Below are positions 24,001 through 34,831 of a DNA stretch of 64,000 bases, piece by piece. The stretch comes from Sipunculus nudus (taxonomy: Eukaryota > Annelida > Sipuncula > Golfingiida > Sipunculidae). Positions within the stretch are counted from its first letter, which is position 1. Each line of letters begins with the position of its first letter. The DNA is taken from contig CM049309.1 in NCBI GenBank assembly GCA_026874595.1, positions 44,595,079 to 44,659,078 on the forward strand, written 5' to 3'. Both the position numbers and the translations under genes were made by a program. The notes under the pieces were generated by a model. The model searched no databases. It was not told the DNA's origin and saw only the letters and a program-made list of their open reading frames with translations.

Positions 24001-27000
24001 GTCAGCTGCATCTTCCCTGTACATATATATATGGAGCGGAGCTTTGATGTGATGTCATCAAAATCTATCATTAACATCAGATATTATGTGTAGATTGCTA
24101 TATTTGGGGACATCATGAAGTATCAGGCAGCCCAATGAGTCAGGTAAATGAATCTGTCAAAACACAAAAAGGCTTACTCCGGTACCCAAAGTTGATGTGT
24201 TAAAGGTATATTTTAGTTAATATTCAAAGTTGATTTACATTCATATTAATTAAAATATAATAAGTGACCTTGTATAAGTTCATCAGTTCCTATTATCACC
24301 ATGTTGTACTGTTTGTAAGAGTGTACCATTAAAAACTACTGTGTCTACAAATATAGAAATAGATCCCAATGATTAACAGAGACAGGGAAGTCTTCTAGGA
24401 AAAATTTTTAGGTTGATGTTTTTTTCCAGCAATTGTTGCACAGCCAGCTACTAGCCCCAAGTGGTGGAAAAAAGCTCCAAGTGACATAGTGACACAAGGC
24501 AAGAGTTGATTGGGAGCTGGTTTTAACATCTACACTAAAATCTATATTGTTCACAGTGTTCCTGCTACACTGCTACTAACTATGTTATTTTAATTTATTT
24601 TAGGTTTGTGTGTTCTATTTTATTCCAGCTCAAAAAGGAAATTTTTAAGAAAGTAATTTTCATTGAATATTCAGGACTAACTTTTCCCTTGCATACAATT
24701 TAAATGTTTTACTCTAGGTCTGCTGTTCAAAGGCACACAAATGTTGTGGGAATGCAGGGAGGCCTATAATCATTTGATTTTTTGCCTGAATTAAATATTG
24801 TATAATATGTATTAAAAAAAGAAATTTTAGTAATTCTATATGCAGTAATTCACGTGAAGTGAATATGAAAAAAAAAACGAATCAGCACTGCACTGGTAAC
24901 ATTACTTAAGTAAGAGCAGTGTTTTCTGCATATAAAATTTTCGGGTTTAGCATGTAACTTTTACCTCCATCTCAGTATTTTTCAGAAAACCAAAACCGTC
25001 CTCAAGAAATCATAAAAATTACATGCACTTAAAAATTTTCTGATTTTTTTCATTTCATTTCCAGTTCCCAATATGCAGTTGCCATAGTGATTGACTGCAG
25101 TTGTCATAGTGATTTACTAAACAATCACCCAAGGTGTCAAATACTAAAGTTTAGTACCCATTAACAACAGGTGTTTACACCAAGTATAACATGTCACCAC
25201 CCACTTACAGAAACTAACAATATTTTTATTTTGTTTTGCACACCATTAGTTGGTTAACACATGAGCTGCATAAAAATTACTGTAAAGTGGCATCCCTGAA
25301 AAAAAAAACATAACTTTTAATCAGTCCAAAAGTTGTTTGAGATGCATATTTTACCCCAAAAAGTATATAATATTTTAAATCAGGTACAGAGCTCTTTCAG
25401 ATAGTAAATGATTTAATGAAATTCAAACTAGTTTTCCTGTGAAATTTTGATTTTTTTGAAAATTTAGATTTTTAAATGGTACACAATTTTAAGCAACAAT
25501 TAAGAACAAACCACATTTTAATATGCTGATATCAAACCACATGATACTATCTCAAAACAATTTTTTTCATTTTCTTTTATCATGTTTTTATCTAACTTAA
25601 AATAAAATTGGATTTTAAAATTTTGATTAAATCAAAAATTTTAAATCACAATTTTAAACATGAAAAGAAATATTGTTATGTGGTTTTATATTAGCCCACT
25701 AAAAAGTGGTTGGCTATTGCTGATTCCTTAAATTTGTGTATCATTTAAAATTTTCAAAACTGTTGTAATTTCCTTTGAAAATAAATGTTACGGGTAATTT
25801 AAAAATATACCCTCAGAAAGAACTCTACACCAGTTCAAAATTATAATACTTCATGGGTGTAATATCAATTTTAAACGACTTTTGGCTGATTTTTATTCAA
25901 GGGGATTTTATTCAGGGATGCTACCTTAACACTACTAACACACAAGTCTGAGTATGCAAATTACTATTAGCAGAAAAAAAATATAGTCCTGCACTTATAC
26001 TAAATCCAATTAAGTGTTTCTCCATTGAAGGTGTTTATATGAGCAAAGCATGAGCAAAGTAAAAGTAACATTTGTGTAACTTTGACTTTAATGATGTTTG
26101 TCATAAATATATGAAACATATAGCAATAATGTCTTTGCTGTACTAGGAAAAGGTTGTCTTTGGCTCAATTTAGACATTGGTGCACTGGTATGTAATATCT
26201 TGAAATTGTTTTTGAGATATCAGCATTAACAAACTATGATGTTAAATCATGGATCTAGGAATGTAACATCTTTGGGTGGAGTAGACATTTTCTATAATAG
26301 GCATCTTCCATGCATTATTACAGAAACCACCCCCACTTAGTTACTTAAGGTTTAGTTGACCCTGAGAAGACAGGGAAGGGATCAAATAATTTGAAATAAA
26401 GTATATCGCATCACTGCATGATAAGGAGGTACCAGACCAGCAAATTAAACTGATCATATAATATCTGTATAGTAAGTATCAGAGCATTGCAACTGTGGGC
26501 ACTGCATCAAAGTATGATCAGATTTGTAATTTGCAGATATGTCACATAAGTGCAGTCTATAAATAAATGAATATATGTATTCCTGTCTACTTGTTACAGG
26601 TAGAGCACTGCTTGGAAGGAAAACAAAGTACTTCTGTGTTATCCATAATGGAGTGCTCTACTACTATGACAAAGAAACAGACAAACACCAAGCTGGGCAC
26701 ATTGTACTTAAAGGTAAGATGTAAAAATAAAAAAAATTCTGCAGTGCATTTTGTCACTTTGAGCAATCTCTTTTTTTAATTCATATGTAATACATATGCA
26801 TAATTATAAACCATATATTTGAATTTTTATTAAATTAATTTGAAAACATTTTATTTAATAAACCCCTTTTTGAAAAAAATTTGCTTCTATGGTTAAGAAG
26901 TACAATCCCAAACTTAAATTTTATAACAAAGGTATTACATTTTCATTTCCACTATAAATTATAATAAAATAAAATACTATATTATAATATAAAATGATAA

Positions 27001-30000
27001 CACAGGTGTGAAATTATCCAAGACACCCTTAATAAAAATTTCTAAGATCAATAGCAAAATTAAATCATTCAGAATGATGTTTACTCAAATCTGAACCCAG
27101 CTGACATACAGGATGTTTCAGTACCAAGCCTGAAAAATAAAATAAGTCACTTTGAGCCACCACAAGCACACAATACAAAGAATTCAGGCCCTTTTTATAT
27201 GTCTGACTATGAAAGGACACATTATGGTTCATGTATACCAGTGGTCAGTCTGTCCGTCCACCATTAACTTTTAAGTGTCGCCAAAATAACTTCTTGGGAC
27301 TTAGAAGAATGTTCATGAAACTCATCATAACTTCTTATGGGCAAAATCCACATACATTTCATAAGGTCAGAGGTCATGAGACTACTTTGTGGTGTTGCTC
27401 AATAGAAATATTAATCAATACAATATTCAGTCCAAAGTTCAATTTCTGGCAAAATCCATGGTTATTTAATGGTGTCAGAGGTCACCAGACTTGGTGGCAC
27501 CATGATGACTTACCAAAAATCTTAAGGATTTTCATGAAACTCATAATGAATATTAACCATTACAGTTTCTCATCTGTATTACATTCTCAGCAAAATGCAT
27601 GCATATTTAATGAGGTCAGAGGTCACAAGATATGTGACAGAGTATCATGAACCATTTGCAGTGCTCTTTTTCTCTGTTTCTTAGTTGTTTTGTGTCATTT
27701 CAGGATATGAGGCAACTGCAGAAAGCAAGAAGGAGTGTCTGTTTGAGTTATCAGGTGAAGGGAAACCTAAACATCAGGTAATTTATCATACAATTATTAT
27801 AATTATGAGGTGAAGGGAAGCCTAAACATAAGGTAATTTATCATACAATTATTATATTTATCAATTGAAGGGAAGCCTAAACATAAGTAATTTATCATAC
27901 AATTATTATAATTATCAGGTGAAGGGAATCCTAAACATCAGGTAATTTATCATACAATTATTGAATTAATTAGGTGAAGGGATACCTAAACATCAGGTAA
28001 TTTATCAAACAATTATTATAATTATCAGGTGAAGGGATACCTAAACATCAGGAAATTTATCAAACAATTATTATAATTATCAGGTGAAAGAAAACCTGAA
28101 CATCAGGTATTTTAACAAACAATTATAATTATTATCAGGTGAAGGGATACCTAAACATCAGTTAATTTATCATACAACTGTCTGTCTGTTATTTAGTTAA
28201 AGGAAGGTTATGTGATTACAGTCACTGAATGTGGTTAGTATGGGAACTACATTGGTACATAGAAACTTTCTGGTATTTAGGTGTAATGCAGCAAGATACC
28301 ACCATTACCTGTTTCTCACAAACAATTTTTCTCATTATATGATTTGTATGACACCCAGAGACTATTTTAAAAATGCCTCTTTTCCTCCAATATTGAATTT
28401 TCAACAGATTGAGACAAGGACATAAAAACAATAATGATATCATTCTTTGCGTCACCATTATCAGCGATCTGTTGCATCCTTACAGCTATACCTACAACAC
28501 TAATAAGCTGCATTCATTTTATCAGGCTAGTAATGATGTATCATCTTATTTCCTATATTTGACCACTATTGTCTTTTATATATAATTATACTTAAGGTTC
28601 ACTGGCAACTAAACAGTTACCGCCAGTTATATAGGTATGACCTGACATCTTTAATCTTATCTTTAGTGGTATGCCACAACAGAAGACAATTTGGCAGAAT
28701 GGATCCAAGCTGTCAATCAAGCTGCTGGAGTATCAGGTAAGGACAGTTCGCAAAGTTTTTTTTATTAATTTTTAAGTTTATTTAAACTTAGAGATATTTC
28801 TGAAAAATTATTAATGATTCTAATAAAAAAACAGATTATCCCTGAATCTTAGGTAAAAACTTCTGTGTGTTTCATAAACTGTGTTTCAAAAAATAAATTT
28901 GAAAGAAATACTGTGAAATTCTATGAGAACAGGGCTTTGAAACAGAGTGGCTGTAGCAATTGTCAAACCTTCAGAAAAAAAACACTTTACCCCTTGGGCC
29001 CTGGGATTTAACCTCTGACCTTTGACCTGGTGTATTGTAGAGCAAATAGAAGAGGACCAGGAGATGTACGAGGACACGGAGATCCCAGATGCCGATGGTG
29101 ATGCATTGTATGAAGACTATGATGAGGGCATCTCAGAACTGACATCGTCAAAGCCACAGGAGCCTGACGGAGATGAAACCTATGATGACACCAACATTGG
29201 TAATGCCTAAGAGTTTAACTGCAGTTTCAGACTAGAAAAGGACTGAGAGAATGCAGACCTCCGCCATGGCAGCTCATTAACCCTCATATTGCATTGTCAG
29301 AAATGCAGCATTTTGCCTGAAAAAAATATATTCCTGGGTCCAAATGGTGATGCAGATTTGAAGGTTCCTTGGTGGTATGACCCAGCTATGGGGATGATTA
29401 CACATCCAGGGCCTGCAGGTGCAGTAGTCACTGGGCCTGATTAACACCGGGCAATTTTATAACAGTAGAACAGGTGTGTGATACTGCCCTGTCATATAGT
29501 CACGAAACTGGAATGGAATTCTGTAGATATACATATACTGAATTACGGGAGCATTTAAAAAATGTACATTTACTTATTTAAGGGAGGGTTACCTGAAAGA
29601 AAAACCTGAAGAGTTAAAAGAAAACTGAAGCAAGTAATAACTGAAATTATTACGTGACATTGTCAACTCTCAAGTCTCACTCCAAAAACAAATTCACTAT
29701 AAGAAGGCAACTCAACTTCAGCTCATCTTCTGGATGAGCTCTGCTCATCTGGAGGTGCTGATTCACAAAATTTACAAATCTAATTTTATACTACATGTCA
29801 ATATCTCTGAAGTGTTTTTTTTCTTGTTTGTTTTTCTTCTGTCATGTATCTATCTACCTTAAAACTTAAATTATAAATTTTGATTCAATTAAAAAATTTT
29901 TTTAATTCATTTTTCAACAAGACATGTACACCTCTAGTTGAGGAAAATCGAAAACAAATACTTTTGAGATTTTATCATGTATTTTCAACTAAAAGTAAGT

Positions 30001-30820
30001 TATAAGTCAATTAAAAAGTGGCTTACTGTGACTGGGTGCTTAAAATAGTTTACTGTTCAAAAATTTGAAAAATATTTAAATGTTTAAATATCATGTGAAA
30101 ATGAATGAAAGTTCAAAAGTATGTATAGCATCGGAAAGATTACTAAAACAGATTGAAAATAAAGTATACTTTAATATTCTTTTATGTATTTATGATTGAT
30201 TTTAGATATAGGTTTTTTGCCAACCCTTCTACCTAAGCACTCGGCTAAAGACCAGAGCTAATTGTTTTCTTTTTGTGTTGGTCATATTACTAAGGTGGTA
30301 ATTAATTTTGTTTTATGTTTTTGCAGATACTCAAGACTTCTATGACGATGTCATGAGTGGGGATTCACCCCCACCCCCTCCAGCATCAAAGAAACCAAAC
30401 ATAGCAGAGGAACTGAGCAAGAAACTGTCACCACCAAACCAAAGTGCTCTTCACTCTGGAGCCGTATCCGATGCCCAAGCACCGCCGAGTCTGCCTGGCA
30501 GGAAACCAGGCCTGCCACCACCTAGTGATTCTGGTGGTCGAAATCTCCCACCTGTTCCAGGACCAAATCCTCCACCTGTCCCAGCTACACCACGACCCGC
30601 CGGGAAAGAGGGAGAACCAGATTTCGAAAATCTCTACTGGGGATTGTGGGATTGCAATGCTGAGGGTGAGAAGGAGTTGACCTTTAAGCGTGGGGATAAG
30701 ATAGAGATTATCAGTAAGAAATATGACTGTTACTCCTGGTGGATCGGTAGATTGAATGGTACAGTTGGCATCGTGCCAAAAGACTACCTTGCCAGGGCTT
30801 ACGAACTGGTGGTACATTAA
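20986..30820 (+). CDS. SKAP-family adaptor (PH + SH3), nine coding exons
   Basis: Joined exons are 20986-21025, 21913-22044, 22831-22872, 23687-23761, 26600-26713, 27704-27777, 28667-28736, 29041-29199 and 30327-30820. They total 1200 nt, giving 399 aa (vertebrate SKAP1/2 are about 359 aa). Residues 14-57 resemble the SKAP helical dimerisation region. ETYDEGFTAPPEAD (58-71) parallels the EYDDPFAGPP segment of SKAP2. Residues 85-180 form a PH domain with the C-terminal-helix Trp171 (AEWIQAV). Residues 183-245 are acidic with Tyr motifs (MYED, LYEDYDEG, ETYDD, DFYDD) that could be Src-kinase sites. Residues 248-330 are proline-rich. Residues ~338-397 form the SH3 domain (GLWDC, SWWIGRLNG, GIVPKDY). 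SKAP proteins link Src kinases and ADAP-type adaptors to integrin and actin signalling at the membrane; that role is known from vertebrates. The start ATG is the first after an in-frame TAG at 20974-20976. Orthology to SKAP1 versus SKAP2 is not resolvable here. Confidence 0.93.
21467..21664 (-). mobile_element. MITE family B-like copy in SKAP intron 1
   Basis: Starts GGGGCGGTTCCAGGATTTGG and ends CCTGGTACCCCCCTCTGC with G-rich and C-rich interior tracts, resembling family B. Diverged. Confidence 0.45.
21913..22044 (+). CDS. SKAP coding exon 2 (N-terminal helical region)
   Basis: The acceptor TTTTTGTAG is followed by DVEKLLVHMIKD and KAKKEAILKQISQVREEYPQ. This is an amphipathic helical segment matching the SKAP dimerisation region. 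The donor is GATG|GTAAGT at 22045, phase 1. Confidence 0.92.
22831..22872 (+). CDS. SKAP coding exon 3, 42-nt symmetric exon
   Basis: The acceptor TTTTGTTTTAG is followed by ETYDEGFTAPPEAD. The donor is GACG|GTAATT at 22873. Both ends are phase 1, so the exon is frame-neutral if skipped. It contains a candidate phosphotyrosine. Confidence 0.88.
23165..23625 (+). repeat. GAGTCC-rich dispersed repeat copy 1 (SKAP intron 3)
   Basis: Dense GAGTCC/AAGTCC hexamer words (for example TCCGAGTGCGAGTCCAGACC) at both ends with an A/T-rich middle. The same layout and orientation occur at 40766-41300. Confidence 0.7.
23687..23761 (+). CDS. SKAP coding exon 4 (start of PH domain)
   Basis: The acceptor TTTCATTCAG is followed by DEVPQKAAADLMSSNF and ILSGHLKKK, the first strand of the PH domain. 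The donor is AAAG|GTGAGG at 23762, phase 1. Confidence 0.9.
25283..25929 (+). mobile_element. MITE family D copy 2 (SKAP intron 4)
   Basis: Left end TAAAGTGGCATCCCTGAA and right end TTCAGGGATGCTACCTTA are inverted copies of each other. The interior shares CCCACTAAAAAGTGG with the other copies. Confidence 0.7.
26600..26713 (+). CDS. SKAP coding exon 5 (PH domain core)
   Basis: The acceptor TTGTTACAG is followed by GRALLGRKTKYFCVIHNG and VLYYYDKETDKHQAG, typical PH strands 2-4. The donor is AAAG|GTAAGA at 26714, phase 1. Confidence 0.93.
27364..27376 (+). promoter_or_regulatory. DR1 nuclear-receptor-like element AGGTCAGAGGTCA
   Basis: Two perfect AGGTCA half-sites with a 1-bp spacer, the RXR/HNF4-type consensus, within an intronic repeat. 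Function is inferred only. Confidence 0.3.
27613..27625 (+). promoter_or_regulatory. Second DR1 element AGGTCAGAGGTCA
   Basis: An identical perfect DR1, in another unit of the same intronic repeat. Confidence 0.3.
27704..27777 (+). CDS. SKAP coding exon 6 (PH domain)
   Basis: The acceptor GTCATTTCAG is followed by GYEATAESKKECLFELSG and EGKPKHQ. The donor is CATCAG|GTAATT at 27778, phase 0. The last ~27 exonic bases and this donor are the first unit of a 55-bp tandem repeat that continues into the intron. Confidence 0.92.
27751..28180 (+). repeat. 55-bp minisatellite spanning SKAP exon 6 / intron 6 junction
   Basis: Eight tandem units of about 55 bp. Each has AGGTGAAGGGAxxCCTAAACATCAG followed by GTAATTTATCATACAATTAT. 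Unit 1 is the real exon end plus donor. In later units the donor is kept in copies 4 and 5, altered or lost in others (for example CAGGAAAT, CAGTTAAT). Confidence 0.92.
28667..28736 (+). CDS. SKAP coding exon 7 (PH C-terminal helix)
   Basis: The acceptor ATCTTTAG is followed by WYATTEDNLAEWIQAVNQA, the strand 7 plus helix of a PH domain with its invariant Trp. The donor is TCAG|GTAAGG at 28737, phase 1. Confidence 0.92.
29041..29199 (+). CDS. SKAP coding exon 8 (acidic Tyr-motif linker)
   Basis: The acceptor GTATTGTAG is followed by EQIEEDQEMYEDTEIPDADG and ALYEDYDEGISEL, ending ETYDDTNI. The segment is strongly acidic with four tyrosines in YEDx/YDDx contexts suited to Src-family phosphorylation. 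The donor is ATTG|GTAATG at 29200, phase 1. Confidence 0.92.
29740..30235 (+). mobile_element. MITE family D copy 3 (SKAP intron 8)
   Basis: Shares CAATTAAAAAGTGGCTTAC and GATATAGGTTTTTTGCCAA with the copies at 20187 and 25283. The left boundary is uncertain. Confidence 0.5.
30327..30820 (+). CDS. SKAP terminal exon (Pro-rich linker + SH3)
   Basis: The acceptor TTTTGCAG is followed by DTQDFYDDV. Proline tracts come next (SPPPPPA, PSLPGRKPGLPPP, NLPPVPGPNPPPVPATP), then a complete SH3 domain (LYWGLWDC...FKRGDKIEII...SWWIGRLNGTVGIVPKDYL). The stop TAA is at 30818-30820. Confidence 0.95.
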
Positions 30821-31344
30821 AACTAAAACCGAAGTTTAATAAAAAGAAAGAGAAATTGCCATACACGTACAAAGTAACATTTGTGCAGTAAACCCAGGCA
30901 TGTCCACACTTGTGTATACAGGAAGACCTCTCCTTTCGGTCACCTCTCTATTATGGACATCACCTCACGTCTTAGCAGTATCCTTAATTGGGAGGCTCCA
31001 CTGAATGCATGTACATGTTACACACACAAACATTTATGTATTTTTTTTCTCTAAAACAGGCAACTATTTTACTCGTGTTAATGTAAAAATTGATCATTCT
31101 AAAAAATACATGTACATATAGACATATATAGTACTATCAGGTCAATTTGTCATCTTAATCAATTACATATTATTATTTATACATATGACAGGACCATCTG
31201 GCTCAGGTTACATGTGATCAGAATAATAGGAAATATCATTTCAATAAATTAGATAAAATCATTCATATAATTTAAAAGAAAATATATATATATATACATG
31301 TATGTATAACATCTGAGTATCACTCAGTCCCTTAGATATTACAC

Positions 31345-31508
31345 AGGGGCTGATGGAGAATTAAGGAAAAATGGGGGGGGGGGGGGTTCAACCCTTGAGG
31401 ACTTATGATAAAGCCTAAAAAAGCTCCCTGATTCAGGAAAAGGGACGTTCTGAACCCACTGCCCCTCCCCCCCCCCCCCCCCCCCCCCCCCCCCGAATCT
31501 GCTTCTGT
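31345..31508. repeat. Poly-G / poly-C bearing repeat fragment
   Basis: A 14-nt G run (31373-31386) and a C-rich run of about 30 nt (31462-31494) bracket family-B-like wording. Likely a decayed family B copy. The homopolymers are error-prone in assemblies. Confidence 0.4.
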
Positions 31509-31742
31509 TACAGTTGCAGAATTTTTATGACCATGGAATCATTATGTAAAATTTACTTAGCCTTCTCTTAGACCAAACTGAATCAGATTCTAATAGTTTA
31601 TAATTTAGAGTGATTGATCATTTTTACATTTGTAATAAGTGCCCTGTCTAATTTCAAATTTTAGAGTTGATTTATGTATGCTAGAGGTTATGTATGTGTC
31701 AATATTTTCACAAGATATATGAATATTTGTACTTAATATAGA

Positions 31743-31893
31743 GTGGAACCCCACAATTATGATCACCTTGGTGAATGACCAAAGGGGGCATAATCTGGGG
31801 GTGGTCGTATTTGTGAAAATTTAAGTTACTTGGGTCATATATTCAGAACCAAAGTGGCTGTAATTGTGGGGTGGTTGTAAGGTGGGGTTCCAC
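31743..31893. mobile_element. 151-bp MITE, GTGGAACCCCAC termini
   Basis: GTGGAACCCCAC at the left and GTGGGGTTCCAC at the right are perfect 12-bp inverted repeats, with similarity continuing inward (ATGATCACC / GGTGGTTGTA). Non-coding. Confidence 0.8.
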
Positions 31894-32645
31894 AATAAAT
31901 GAATGTGTAGTACAGTATGTGACATTCTAGATTTATATAATCAGAATGTGGTAAGCTTCAGTACATTCCAGATGTATATAAATGTAAACTTTCATCACCA
32001 GCACCATCTCCAGCACATGTAAACATATAGTATATTTTTATACATTAAATCTGATTTTATTTTTATAACACATTTTAAGCACAGTTTACAAGAAATGCTC
32101 TATTCTTTGAACATTTATGGTCATTTTAGAAAGAATGTTTATTGGACTATGGTGGTTTGCCAATTAATCGATTATGAATGATTATGTATGTATACACACG
32201 AAGAAGTCACTGGCAGAGAAATAAGACAAACTAGACACAAAGAAGTATACTAGTTTTCCATATATCCAGTGATTCTGTAAAACATTGACAAGATTGCAGA
32301 TAACAAATAATCTCTTATAAAATGCCACTATTATGAAATATTGACTGTACTTAATTAGTTCAGGTAAACAGCCTAAAATGACCAGCTTAAAGGGATGATT
32401 TTAGAAAAAAAGTATAAAAAGGTTTAAACCCCTTGAAAAGAATGAAAAAAAGTATAAAAAGAATTCTTGCCTGAAAAAAGTATGTTACTTTTAAAAAGGT
32501 ACAGAGTGGCAGCACTGGAAATTGGGACCTACATCTCAAAGTCAATGCAAACCTCATCTACTGGGCTCCATGGAATACTGTCCTGATGTTTGCAATTGTA
32601 TCGCTGTGTTTTACATGATGTGTTCATATTTAAATAAAATTGCAT

Positions 32646-34114
32646 CCATTATATTGAAAAAAGGTTTTATTATATATTCAGTGTACAATATATTTTTTTA
32701 TGGTAAGGTGCATCATAACTTATACAACTGGGCTGTGTTTATAAGTGTTTATATGTCCTTGTTTGATCATGTGGACTGTCAGATGTGCATACATGTGCCT
32801 AACGGTCCTGCAGATCTGCCCTATTACTGCACCTTGTAGTGATACAGTGGGTGCACAAAACTGTTTTTGGGTGCAACTGTTCACCTATAAGCACCCAGTA
32901 TTTTGAACACTGATATTTGCTTTGAATTTAATTACTGCAATGCCAATGGGTTTACAGAATGAAGACAAACAGACATGCAGAGAGCGATGGATTCCAAAGA
33001 ATAAATAGGGAGGTCTCTGTCCCGTGGTCTAAAGGGCCTGATATCTAAAGTTTTATTAAATAATATTTGGTATCCATTTCCATCTATATGGCCTTAAACA
33101 ATTCTCTTTTGCATCAAAACATGACAACATGAAGGTTTTTACTAAAGTGGGATATGATATATAATAAAAAGTATGTTTATATTACAAAGTATTTGAAAAT
33201 TTATTGTTTCCCCCCTATTACCTTACTACTAGTATTACCATATAATCATGAACTATTTTTGCTTAGAAATTTTTGTATGACTCTACTGATAGAATTAGAA
33301 ATACAAGATATTGCCTTAACAGTATTACTATTATTGGATTATTATTATCATTATTATGAGTATTACTATTAGTTTATTAAGTATTAGGTGCAATATAGCC
33401 ATAGGTGACCTGCCTAAAACTGGCTTCCATGGTCTGTCCTTTAATTTTTCTTGTTCCCACATGTGGCTTACTTGAGGATTCCATCAACATGCACAAATTT
33501 TTACAAGATTTTACCCAAACAGACCTTGTTGCTGAATCAACAACCGCGATACCATTACTCAGGAGAGCGAATCAGAATAAAGCGTCTTCGCACGAGAAAA
33601 AAAAAACTGGACGAGGACAACTGGAATTAAATCTGTGGTAGTCTTATGTCGGCTTAAATGACAGAACCATGCATTAGGTATTACCTCTTTCAGGATGTGC
33701 GTGCAAAACACCACGGTGAAGTACTTACAAAGAAACATCAAAGTTATATATTACTAATTTCGACCCAGCTTTCTCAGAATCTGATGATAGACGCCAAGCA
33801 GAATGAACAGAATGAACACATGCCGCTACCTGGTGGGAATTTATGAAATTACATAAAACTAGTGAAAATTATTTAAAAAACCCTGTTTCAAAAATAAATT
33901 CCTATTATCTGTATTCAACGGAACCGGAAATTTAACTTTAAACGTAGTCTGGTTTCTTCTCCAAAATACTGATGAAGATTTATAAATGACCCGGAAGTGT
34001 TTCTAAAATTTAAATATATAGACTGGTTTCTCCTTAAACATTGAGAACCCATTCAGCAAGGGGGAGTAGTACAAGACTATTTCAAAAATGGTCTTGCATA
34101 CCCAGAATACATGA
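32646..34114. other. Intergenic A/T-rich interval
   Basis: Includes (TTA)n-like sequence near 33300-33375. No gene or clear repeat is recognised. Confidence 0.4.
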
Positions 34115-34123
34115 CATGACAAT

Positions 34124-34214
34124 TAGACTGGTACCCTGCCCTATCAATGCCCTCAAGCCAAGCATAGGTTGGCCTAGAGCAGCGATGCCATAATAGAGCG
34201 GGGTACCAGTCTAT
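34124..34214. mobile_element. 91-bp foldback mini-element with 9-bp target duplication
   Basis: Ends TAGACTGGTACCC and GGGTACCAGTCTA are inverted repeats. It is flanked directly by CATGACAAT (34115-34123 and 34215-34223). The 9-bp duplication is the size typical of Mutator-like elements. Confidence 0.75.
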
Positions 34215-34831
34215 CATGACAATGAGACGCGGCTGGCTCGTTCTACCTTCTAAAGTAGTAAATACTAAAGGTGAACAAAGACACAGGAAACTACATGATT
34301 GTTTTGTGGAGAATTAAGTAGAATACCTTTAACTAGTACAAACAACCAAGGGTAAAACCTAAAGGAGGATTATTAATTACTTGGTTAAAATTAAGGGGGG
34401 GGGGGGTTAAGAAAATATAAACTAAAAGTTAGTTAAACTTAAATAATAATTAATCATTTAATGTCAGTAATGATAAGTAGATTACGTTTATAATCTCTAA
34501 AAGTCTAAGTGACAATGGTATTGGTTTTAGGATATATTTATTTACAATGTCCGTGGTATTCCTTGTCAGTTGGAGAAGAAAAATCTCCGGTAATCGGTTA
34601 GAAGGAAACCATCACCATCACCGCTTGCACTGGCCGCGATCAGTGAGCCGTACCGGGCAGTTACACATATCAGGGATTTTCAAGCTTTCAAATGATGTTT
34701 CTTCCGTGTTTCTTCTAACATGTTTCGTCTCTTTGTTCGGGAATTGTCGTGCGTCAGCAAGATCGGGCCTCTGGTCACACAGTCTTAATTGTTATGGTAC
34801 ACAGACACGCATGGACTGTGTTTACTCACAC

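Larger units (their letters stand above)
27213..27658 (+). mobile_element. Dispersed repeat in SKAP intron 5 with AGGTCAGAGGTCA words
   Basis: Bounded by TATGGTTCATG (left) and CATGAACCAT (right). It contains about three diverged ~120-bp units with TTCATGAAACTCAT and AGGTCAGAGGTCA. Read in one frame it makes a 139-codon ORF, which is a by-product of the repeats. Confidence 0.55.
30821..32645 (+). other. SKAP 3' UTR candidate
   Basis: There is an AATAAA only 18 nt after the stop (30838-30843), probably too close to be the main signal. Another AATAAA at 32633-32638 ends a stretch of non-repetitive A/T-rich sequence and is a plausible distal end. The interval also holds a G/C-run repeat (31345-31508) and a MITE (31743-31893). 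Confidence 0.35.

Noticed and set aside
27231-27650. 139-codon ORF in SKAP intron 5
   Set aside because: It lies wholly in a dispersed repeat, and the repeated FMKLI words reflect the DNA units.
27751-28180. CRISPR-like regular repeats
   Set aside because: Head-to-tail 55-bp minisatellite without spacers, in a eukaryotic intron.
30428-30817. 129-codon ORF on the minus strand
   Set aside because: Antisense shadow of the SKAP terminal exon, whose plus-strand SH3 reading is unmistakable.
30838-30843. AATAAA as the SKAP poly(A) signal
   Set aside because: Only 18 nt after the stop codon; a distal signal at 32633 is more plausible, though not proven.
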